Notes under the pieces: generated by a model
Seen by the model: the letters and a program-made list of their open reading frames with translations, nothing else
Database searches by the model: none
Told to the model about the DNA's origin: nothing
IMG/VR virus record: IMGVR_UViG_3300020465_000037
Location: 1 to 40,336 of that record
Direction: 5' to 3' (one strand)
From: a virus
Length of the DNA stretch: 40,336 nucleotides
In this document: positions 31,401 through 39,300 of the stretch, piece by piece
Layout of the letters: each line of letters begins with the position of its first letter
Position numbering within the stretch: position 1 is the first letter of the stretch
Position numbers and translations under genes: made by a program

Positions 31401-32795
31401 CCAGGAGGCACAAGTGCTACCATTACAAGTATTGGTTACAGTGGTGACTCTTACGTTGCATATCCAACAGCAACTCCTTCCTATCCTTCTGATGATAAGG
31501 AAATCGCAATCTCTTGTAGAAACCATGGTATGCATCAACGTACCAACAACGTAGAGATTGAGGGTGTAATATCTGAAGTACCTATAACAACCTTGACAAC
31601 TACACTGTCACAAGCAGGTACGTCTATACAGGTTTCTGATGCATCTCAATTCCACCAGATTATTGGTGGTGCTGCAATCGATAACCTAAATCCAGGTTAT
31701 CTTAAGATTGGTGATGAGATCATCCAGTACAACAACATCTCTGCTAACGGACAAGTAATTACAGTTGCTACATCTGGTAGAGGTAACAGTGGTACTGCTG
31801 ATGAAGAGCATCCTTCTGGATCAATTGTTGAATGCTACAACCTAGATGGTATACCTCTAACTGAAATCAATAAAGTCCATAGTACTATTGAGTGTCCATG
31901 GTTGGATACATTCATGTTACAGGTTGAGCACGTTGCAACTAATGGTATTAGAGGTGGTGGTACTGATGTATGGTCATCTCAAAACGTCCAGTTTGAAACT
32001 CTGACACCTACCGTATCTACTATGGTATTGCCAGATACTGAGATAACTGCTCGTATTAATACTACTACTGCTACTTCTGTTGGAGATGGTGGTGGTGAAG
32101 GTGCATCATCTGCTCGTGATCAATCATCTTTCGTTAACAATGGTCAATATCTTGACATTGTATTGAATGAGGAAAATTCTTTCACAAGTCCTCAAATGAT
32201 TGCATCTAAGATCAATGAGCAAAATAGATTGGATGGTAATAAGTCATTGACTATGGCACTTACTTTGACTTCTGATGATGATAAATTCTCTCCTTGTATT
32301 GACTTGGATAGATTATCATTAATCACAACTACCAACCGAATCAACTGGTGGCCTGGCGGTCCTGCTCCTTATGGACAACAGGGTCAAATTGATAGGACAA
32401 TGGATGTATCAGTCCTACCAACAGGTGATCAAAACGATGCCGTGTATCTATCACGTCTCGCTCGCCTTGGTTCTGAGGCCAGATCTTTGAAGATCGACTT
32501 CCAGATCACAAGACATCCAAGTACTGAAATAAAAGTATACTATCGTGCATTCAAGCAAGGTGATACTGCCGATCCTAATACTGTCGGTTGGACTTATGTA
32601 GGTGCACCTTCTAATGACTCTCAAGGACAGGCATATGACTCTACTCCTTCTGACGAGCCACTCTGGAAGGACTATGCGTACGAAGTCCGAGGTTTAAATT
32701 TCAATGCTTTCCAAGTTAAGATTGTTATGAGATCTAAGAATCAGGCACGTGTGCCTCTGATTGCTGATCTACGTGCTATCGCCTTAGCTACTTAG
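25470..32795 (+). CDS. Large DUF4815-domain virion structural protein
   Basis: The 2441-residue product opens with the DUF4815 signature of T4-like marine phage structural proteins: SPYFDDFDKDKNFYRVLF, then RPGYPIQARELTTMQ and an FFKEGSMVIPG segment (domain about residues 5-600). Further regions: LETRLEHVEYYTSLSLLE (near 1155), a conserved GWYDPLAQSFIVDD block (near 1658) with beta-rich sequence to about 1800, several G(E/D).(I/V).G..SGA...V modules, a YLKIGDEIIQYNN module (near 2075), and a C-terminal ECPWLDTFMLQVEH block followed by beta-rich sequence. There are no membrane segments and no enzyme motif. The start follows the gp8 stop by three bases, so the two are probably translated from one message. 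T4 has gp9 and gp10 after gp8; I cannot align this protein with either. A baseplate or fibre-attachment role is inferred. Confidence 0.9.
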   Translation: MPQNTNLNISPYFDDFDKDKNFYRVLFRPGYPIQARELTTMQSILQNQLESVGQHFFKEGSMVIPGQVGYDLQVQAIVLQQSFLGVDVETYRTQLNGQIIEGITTGIKAKVLYSIPSTESTKGYVTLYVKYVESGDTTSDTTLKTFQPNEQLLAENEITFGTTLIEVGSPFGQLLPVNATAVASTAYINAGVYFIRGHFVDIPSSYLILDQYDNNPSYRVGLEVSESIVTPEDDPSLNDNAAGTSNYSAPGGHRFRIKTTLTKKPINDETDKNFIELLRINNSKVEQFVTHTAYSELERSLARRTFEESGDYVIDTFTVKARECLDDGFNNGVYRAGETTSGGQLASDDLVAFEISPGRAYVKGYRTEFLVPQYVDAPKPRDFASVQNTILPFRLGQYVKVYDVYGWPDLTGEGVTSAYQTLEIYDDWQLNTTNTVSGTLIGRCRTVQIQETSINGVWDLWIFDAQMFTAINFAAGNNNVQVGDLLKGRSSQATGFVAEQGSGTNCRLEQVSGVFQNGEVIERDGRVVGTLEAAHTFNLTDARHVVGRNTGNAIIFGANLMLNDVRIIEGTTVTIDQAGNSRLEGFRTKFAQDLRPGDVVTPTNTSDEGENSLRIQTVDVTAINTTSVNAATGTSGYIFDYLEQHALLEAGAKKGTVNDGEVGALARMRPFIFQKDYQNGELSIDCPRTSMKSISDESFFVFRTFTNKTVVSGGVTVSLPESEQFATLDEENYILTIIAESGSAWSVGENLDIDALNTAGTLTVTFGADRQSITIDGLANVSTIKLTALVSKNIVSKKIKTAAKMRALKVIRTRINNDQQKYGLAYGNLYGTRIEDEEISFALNDVYKVHAVYESENDSDASPPYIVLTESTFFDNGTVIIGKTSGARGRVIQFINSTLRLYYVQLNEIPFAAGETVDGVDDDGIPLSAFVDDAEGSVFRGSKVITTQFTLDPGQKAHYYDVCKISRYPQYTPPIRKMLIIFDYFIHESSGDYFSAQSYTGIAYKEIPTYKLDGSINFLRDQVDFRPGVGELASGSGTVTAPFYVNCASLDFAARQFDTSGGSGGSTIFDIPKVNTEIRMDYSYYLPRADKLYLTHDNKLKIVKGVSSEDLPPPDGIANAMLLAQIEYRPYTYDVERDILISPEIIRRYTMKDIGDLETRLEHVEYYTSLSLLESQAENTKTYDDNGFDRLKNGYVVDDFTDHNVGDVFSVDYKCSLDFKNGFLRPSHYTTNVPLELNMSASSNIVKTIGNMALLPWEDLAIITQPYASRVENVNPFNVFTFIGRIDLTPASDDWVDIKRLPARVENVEGDFSSVSRDLQVDQNGFAPIQWGSWKTNWTGESLQSTSQFRNRSGSFSAGGRRLGRLGHGQGRQPLFVHERRTWRVVNNQARQGIKTRVVAKIDKKSLGDTQLSQTAIPWIRSRNVSFNSDRMKPRTRIYAFFDGVNVTTYITPKVIEIVKSSTADPNTNETPFVEGETVVGSISGCRFKVAPANDGYKTDPYGVGTATLAESYASQTPYINIDTASLSESVNPNYYGNMNVGEVLVGQTSGARAVVKDRRLLTDNVGSFKGSFFIPNPGNDSNPRWATGTRTFRFTTSTTNSKASGEVDSSADTTYSAQGTLKTVRENILAVRNAELVKDTVSDTRQVITTRTETRQIGWYDPLAQSFIVDDEGGVFLTGVDVFFKTKDANIPISMQIRTMENGYPTKDILPFSDVTITPDSIELSDNAAIASRFTFRSPVYIKASTEYCFVLLSDSNEYQVWISRMGDVDVSGTRTISEQPYAGVLFKSQNASTWTADQYEDMKFTVYRAKFTELSGTAILNNAELGKGNGGIHNLIENPILTLKPTQLLTLPAGQNFNFTIGARITQSPSGASATIKEFDANSDPEKITITDIDGAFAAGFLDANNDPFQGLASSQSVSTIVLSAIYNGTFEVGNVVSGSTSAATGIVTDYNAGTNTLTLNYITKAFDASDTLSEPGGTSATITSIGYSGDSYVAYPTATPSYPSDDKEIAISCRNHGMHQRTNNVEIEGVISEVPITTLTTTLSQAGTSIQVSDASQFHQIIGGAAIDNLNPGYLKIGDEIIQYNNISANGQVITVATSGRGNSGTADEEHPSGSIVECYNLDGIPLTEINKVHSTIECPWLDTFMLQVEHVATNGIRGGGTDVWSSQNVQFETLTPTVSTMVLPDTEITARINTTTATSVGDGGGEGASSARDQSSFVNNGQYLDIVLNEENSFTSPQMIASKINEQNRLDGNKSLTMALTLTSDDDKFSPCIDLDRLSLITTTNRINWWPGGPAPYGQQGQIDRTMDVSVLPTGDQNDAVYLSRLARLGSEARSLKIDFQITRHPSTEIKVYYRAFKQGDTADPNTVGWTYVGAPSNDSQGQAYDSTPSDEPLWKDYAYEVRGLNFNAFQVKIVMRSKNQARVPLIADLRAIALAT

Positions 32796-32838
32796 AACCT
32801 CATCCCCAACCCTTACATGGTTGATTATAATTATTATT

Positions 32839-33123
32839 ATGTCTGATGTCAAGCCCCAAAATCCTGAAGACCACATAAAAGTCTTCAAAGATGATCTGAT
32901 CCCTGTTGACGGCCACGATGGCTGGTTTCGTGATCCCGATTCAAATGCTATTGTAAATTGTAACACTACTCAATATGATGAGTACATGGCTTCATTTAAC
33001 AAGAGACAGAAGAAGGAAAACGATTTCAACGCTTTACAAAATGACGTTGATGGACTAAAATCAGATATAAGTGATATTAAATCATTATTACAAAATTTAG
33101 TGGAGAGAAAAAATGCCAGCTGA
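32839..33123 (+). CDS. Small coiled-coil protein, hypothetical
   Basis: A 94-residue product starting MSDVKPQNPEDHI. I chose ATG at 32839 over a TTG at 32821, which would only add an Ile-rich stub from an AT-rich leader. Residues 1-50 contain a compact segment with GHDGWFRDPDSNAI and NTTQYDEYM; residues about 52-90 form a predicted coiled coil with heptad-like spacing (ALQNDVDGLKSDISDIKSLL). No family recognised. It overlaps the next gene by 11 bases and follows the DUF4815 gene by 43 bases, so it belongs to the same operon. A small structural or assembly factor is possible. Confidence 0.75.
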   Translation: MSDVKPQNPEDHIKVFKDDLIPVDGHDGWFRDPDSNAIVNCNTTQYDEYMASFNKRQKKENDFNALQNDVDGLKSDISDIKSLLQNLVERKNAS

Positions 33124-33334
33124 CGTGACCGAAACAAAAGATCCTGCAGTACTTGTAGGAGAATTCAAAGAAAGATATCAAAATTTGATAAATGAGAACA
33201 ATCAGTTATCAAAAAAGATTAAAGATAATGAAGCAACAGCGTTAAAACTTCTTGGTGCCATTGAGACACTAGAGTATCTAAATCCCCCAGAGGAAGAAGA
33301 AACTAAAGAGGAGACTACCACTGCTGCTGAGTGA
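33113..33334 (+). CDS. Small acidic coiled-coil protein, hypothetical
   Basis: A 73-residue product starting MPADVTETKDP. Residues about 12-52 look like a single coiled coil (LVGEFKERYQNLINENNQL and on), followed by a Pro/Glu/Thr-rich acidic tail. GGAGAG at 33102-33107 lies five bases before the ATG, a good Shine-Dalgarno sequence inside the previous gene, which supports this start and coupled translation. No family recognised. Its position before a tail-fibre gene makes a fibre-assembly or chaperone-like role conceivable, but nothing shows it. Confidence 0.75.
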   Translation: MPADVTETKDPAVLVGEFKERYQNLINENNQLSKKIKDNEATALKLLGAIETLEYLNPPEEEETKEETTTAAE

Positions 33335-33342
33335 TATAAATA
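33335..33342 (+). promoter_or_regulatory. T4 late promoter, exact TATAAATA
   Basis: TATAAATA directly abuts the TGA stop at 33332-33334 and lies 41 bases before the fibre ATG at 33384. It equals the T4 late promoter consensus, the best match among the four junctions. Late transcription of the tail-fibre gene from here is the expected reading. AGGA at 33368-33371 might serve as a weak ribosome binding site. Confidence 0.7.
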
Positions 33343-33383
33343 AACCAGTAAGACTGTATGCAGTGCTAGGATCCTTAAAGTAA

Positions 33384-36300
33384 ATGGCAAATAGATTACA
33401 ATTACGACGTGACGGTGCACAGCAGTGGGCTAACGTCAACCCAATACTAGCTCAGGGTGAGTTGGGTATCGAAATAGATACCTCTCGACTGAAGATAGGA
33501 GATGGTGTTACCTCATGGAACTCTCTCAGATATGAGAGACCATTAGAAACGGAATCAAACACTGCAAATACTCTAGTAAAGAGAGATGCTGACGGTAACT
33601 TTGAAGCAGGTGCTATCACCGCTTCTATTATAGGTAACGCAGCAACCGCAACACGACTAGCAAACGCCCGATCTATTGCCCTAGGTGGTGATATGTCGGG
33701 TAGTGGTACGTTCGATGGATCCTCGAACTTAACCATTACTGCTGAATTGAACTATGTTGTCGCTCTACCTCATTATGATGCTAATGATCTAGATGCACAA
33801 GGTACATACAGTCAGGTTACAGTTGACTCTCGTGGTCGTATTGTTGATGCTAATAACCCTACCACTTTAAGTGCGTATGGAATTGCTGACGCACAACCAT
33901 TAGATACTGATCTAACATCACTCGCTAGTATGACCACCTTTGGTCTGTTATCGAGACAGGCAGAAGGTACTATTGTTAGTAGGACAATTACTGGTGGTAA
34001 CCAGCGTCTTGTTGTACAAAATGGTAATGGTCAGTCATCTAACCCATTCATCGACCTTGCCGATACTACAGTTATTGTCGGTACCTATAACCCTATAGGT
34101 AACCTAGACACACCTTTACTATCTGCAACTACAGGTGATGAGACAGTTAACACAACTAACTTTACAGTAGATAGATATGGTCGTTTGACATATGCTCAGA
34201 CTTCTGCTATTGCTACATCGAAGGAAGGTACATTAACTGCTGCATATGATAATGCTGCAACGTACTCAAGATATGACACAGTAAAGAATACTACTGATAA
34301 ACTTTATCAGGCAATCGCTGATATTTCAGCTGGTGGCGGGGAACCTTCTCATTCTGATACATCTGACACAGGATCTTGGAGATATCTAGGATCAGGTTTA
34401 GCACCTCAGAAGGGACTAGCATCATTTAATCAAGAAGATTTTGATGTAACTGCATGGGATAATGGTAACGGTATAGAGGGTGGTTTTGTAACCATCGCTG
34501 ATGCAGGAGTAGATAACACACAGCTACAAAATAATAGAATTGGTTTTGCTGATGGCAATACCGTAGAGAATTTTGAATTAGATCAGGAGTTGACAGCAAC
34601 TACTGGTTACAGAGGATTTAATTACCTTAACTATACAAAGGTAAACGACACAACTGGTAATCTATTAGTTGGTGCTAATAATACTGGTAATGGTGCTAGT
34701 GGTACTCAGCAAGCGATACAGAATGTTGCTGTTACAGTAGGCACAGACACAGTAGGTGGTCAAGCAACAGGTGTATTCTACTTGGATGGAGTAGAAACTC
34801 CAAGTGGATTCTCACTTAAGAAAGGTATCAAGTATATCTTCAATCAGAATGAGTCATCCAATGCTAACTTCAATAGCATGGCTCATCCTTTGATGGTCAG
34901 TCCAACAACTGACGGTGAGCATAATGGTGGAGACCATTATATGATGGGTATCACCTATAAGTTAGATGGTGCTGTAGTTAGCATGGCTAATTATGCTGAC
35001 ACTGCTAACTTCCAAGCTGCTACCACTCGTACAATGGAATGGTTGGTGCAAGAAGAAGCACCTGCTACACTCTACTATTGGTGTCATCATCACACAGGTC
35101 AAGGTGATAGTTTTACTATTACTCAAGGTGGTGCTGGTGAATTTGATATCAATGTAAGGTCATACTTCAGTCATCCTGATATTACCTTAGATGGTGCAAT
35201 TACTCAGACAATTGATAAGACTGGTGATGGTCATCTTAATTTCCAACTCACTCAAGACACTGCATCAGATAGAAACTTAAGTATTCTTTCTACTAATGCT
35301 GGAGGTGGTAATGGTACCATTCTCATACAGTCTGATAATGACATAACAATAGCAGCAACTAATGTTGCTAATAGAGTTAATGTAGAAGGATTCCAATTCC
35401 AAGATGATACTTTAAGTAGCACTGCTGCTACTATGATCTTGGATCCAAACGATGATGACGCTATTTCAGGTAAGGTTCAGATTCGTGGAGACTTACAGGT
35501 AGATGGTACAACGACCACGGTAAATTCTACTGTTGTTACCATTGATGATCCTATATTCACACTGGGTGGTGATACTGCTCCAGTTGCAGACGATAACAAA
35601 GACCGTGGTATAGAATTTAGATATTATGACACACAAGCAAGAGTCGGGTTCTTCGGATGGGATGAAGATTACGCAGACTCTAACATATGGTCTAGCACTG
35701 GTGGGTTTAGGTTCCTCTACAACGCCACTAACACCTCTGAAGTTTTCTCTGGTACTGACGCTCCTCTCATTGCTGGTAACCTCGCACTCACAACCAACAC
35801 AGAATCAACCTCAACCACGACGGGTACGTTGGTGGTCACGGGGGGATTAGGTCTTTCTGCGAATGCACATATAGGTGGTGAAGTAACCATCGCAGGTCAG
35901 ACTGAGATCAATGACACAGTATTAATCAAGTCTGATAATGAAGACTTTAAGATTCAGACTGCTGCTGGTGTAGATAAGTTTACTGTAGATACTGACACAG
36001 GTAACACAGTTATAGAAGGTACAGTTGATATTCAGTTAGAGACTGAGATCACAGACAACCTTATTATCAGAGCAGACAATAAGAAATTTGATATCCAAAC
36101 TGATGCTGGTGTCAGTGTATTTGATGTAGATACTGACAACGGTAACACACATACAGATGGTACTCTTGACGTAGATGCTGGAGTAACATTCAATAGTACA
36201 TTGGATGTAGATGGTAAGACAACTCTTAATGATGAGTTGGACGTTGATCTAGATGCAGTATTCCATGATGATATAACTCTTGATACAACTGGTAAGAATT

Positions 36301-39300
36301 TTACAATAACCAATGGATCAGTTACCAAGTTTACAGTTTCCTCCACTAACGGAAATACCGATATTGAGGGAAGTCTTAATATTGGTGGCTTCAATACTTT
36401 TGAGCGCACTAACAATATTGCAGTTGATGCGTCTACATCTGAATCGGACATTACACTCAGCACATCTGGCAATACTACTTTCGCTGGTGGTGTTAATATC
36501 GATAAAGATGTCCGTATCGGCACTGACCTCTACGTTGCAGATAGAATAGTAGTTAAGGATGCTGGCACTGGAAGGACACGTCCATCATTATTAAATAACG
36601 TTGATGTATTGTACCATGCATATCTTGGTGCTACTACACAACATAACCCAACATTCGCCAATGACCCTGCGAGTAACTTAAGGGTTGCTGGTGGTGCTGG
36701 TATTGTACAAGATCTATATGTTGGTGACGACTTCTACGTTGGTAAGGTCGCTACTAATGATACAACCGAATTCTCTATATTAGGAGAGAGTGGTAATACA
36801 ACTATTGGTCGTGTTGGACAGGGTAGTAATACTCTTGGAACATTAACTGTCCACGGTGATGTAGAATTAAATCGTGAAGTTAATATTACTGGAGCACTAA
36901 CAACTATTGGTGATGCTAACACTGACGTACTTACAGTCAATGCAGTATCACAATTTACTGATGATGTCACAGTTGACGGAAGTTTAACAGTCAACACCAA
37001 CGCATTAGTCGAAGGTAACCTCACAGTTAATGGTACAACTACTACAGTAAACAGCACTGTAGTCACAGTAGATGACCCTGTGTTTACCCTGGGTGGCGAC
37101 ACAGCTCCTGGTTCTGACGATGCGAAGGATCGTGGTATTGAATTCAGATACTATGACACTTCTGCAAGAGTTGGTTTCTTTGGATGGGATAACTCTGCTA
37201 GTAGATATGCTCTTTACCATAATGCAACTAATAACTCAGAAGCATTCTCAGGTAATAGATCAGGTTTAGATGCTGGATCTATCAAACTATTTGATACAAC
37301 AAATTCATCTGGTGCATCTTCAGGTACCTTAATAGTAGGTGGTGGTGCTGGTATTGGTCTTAATCTATATGTTGGAGCAATACTTGATGTAACATCACAT
37401 GCTTCTGTCGGTGGTAATGCTGACATAACAGGAACACTTGATGTCACAAATGACTTCGCTGTTAATACACAGAAATTTACAGTTGCTGCTTCCACTGGTA
37501 ATACAGTTGTCCAAGGTACATTACAAGTAGATGGCAACGCAACTATTGGTAACGCTGCTGGTGATGCTCACAGTGTTACAGGTACAGTTCAGTTTAACCA
37601 AGCACTGACTACCACAGATATTACTGCTGATAACGTCCAGATCGGTGTAGATGGCACTAATGAAATTAGCACTACCTCTGGTAACTTAATATTAGATTCA
37701 GACGGAGGCACGGTAAATGTTACTGATGATTTAGATGTTGATAATAACCTCAATGTTGACGGCAATACCAAGGTCGATGGTACCCTTACAGTTGACGGGA
37801 ATACTACTATCGGCAATGCTTCTGGTGACTCTCATAGCGTTACTGGTACAATTCAGTTCAACCAAGCAATCACCTCCACCAATATCACAGCTGATGCTGT
37901 TACTATTGGCGTGGATTCTGATAGTGAAATTAGCACTACTGCTGGGAACAATCTCATACTCGACTCCGCCACTGGAGAGACTCAGATCGATGATAACGTC
38001 ACAGTCACTGGTACCTTAGATGTAGATGGTAACACACAGATTGGTAATAACTCTGGTGATGCTCATGCCTTTACAGGTACAGTAACATTTAATCAGGCAG
38101 TTACATCTACTGACATCACTGCTGACAACGTGCAGTTGGGTGTATCAGGTGCATCTGAAGTTGATACCTCAGCAGGTAATTTAACTCTTGACTCTGCCAC
38201 AGGTGAGACAGTTATTGATGATAACGTAACTGTAAATGGCACAGCAGATATCGATGGTTTGACTACTATCACAGACGGTGTAACAGTCAAGGCCGATAAT
38301 AAACTTGTCCAGATCCAGACTGCTGCTGGACTAACCAAGGTCAGCATTGATACTGACAATGGTAATACAGATATTCAGGGTACTCTCAATGTAGAGGGTG
38401 CTACAACAATTGATGACACATTTAATGTTACTCAAGGAGCTGACTTTGATTCTACAGTTAATGTAGATGGTAACCTTACCTCTAGAGCATCATTTAATTT
38501 ACAGGCAGATAACGAAGAATTTAAAATCCAGACTAATGCTGGAGTAGATAAGTTTGTAATAGACTCAGATAATGGTAACACGGATATTCAAGGCACATTG
38601 GATGTTAATGGAGCTACTAATGTTACTAACACTCTTGGTGTTACTGGCATTACCTCCATTACTAATACTACTAATCCTGCTAACCTTATAGGTGCTGCTG
38701 CACTACAGGTCACAGGTGGTGCTGTTATTAATAAGGATGTCTTCTTAGGTGAAGACTTCTACATGGGGCCAAACAATGCTCCATCAATTTCTATTGTTGG
38801 TACTACAGGTAATACTCTTATCGGAGGCACATTGGGTGTCACTGGTACGTCTACACTTGGTATTGCTGATGTTGGTACTCTTAACCTAACATCTAACGCT
38901 AATATATCTGGATCAATCATTGTCAACACTAACAAGTTTATTGTTGCAGGTGCTACTGGTAATGTAGATATCGCTGGTACAGTTGATATCCAAGGTAGGA
39001 CAATCATTGATGACACTCTTAATGTTACACAGGGTGTTGATCTTGATACTACTCTTAATGTTGATGGAGCAACAACTCTTAATGATACATTAACACAGAA
39101 TTCTACATCCTTATTCAAGGATGATATTGTCTTAAGAGGAGCTACTAAGACACTTAAATTACAAAATGGTAGTAATACAACTAAGATTGAATTACAATCT
39201 ACATCTGGTAACATAACTGCTGCTGGTACTCTTGACGTAGGTGCTCTTGACGTAACAAATAACACCACTATCGGTGGCACACTTGGTGTAACAGGACAGA

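Noticed and set aside
32821-32838. TTG start giving an Ile-rich N-terminus to the 94-residue protein
   Set aside because: It reads through an AT-rich intergenic stretch; the ATG at 32839 begins the ordinary sequence.
33364-33378. Terminator at the AGGATCCT palindrome before the fibre gene
   Set aside because: It is an eight-base palindrome with no loop and no T tract, too weak for an intrinsic terminator.
33384-33540. Diversity-generating retroelement suggested by the Mtd-like N-terminus
   Set aside because: No reverse transcriptase, template repeat or C-type lectin variable region is visible here; this N-terminal domain is common in fibres without such a system.
36032-36523. Minus-strand open frames over the tail fibre, the longest of 163 and 194 residues (the latter at 38759-39343)
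   Set aside because: They mirror a well-supported + strand fibre gene, are rich in Val, Ser, Leu and Pro as expected from antisense of repeat codons, have no family features and no promoter.
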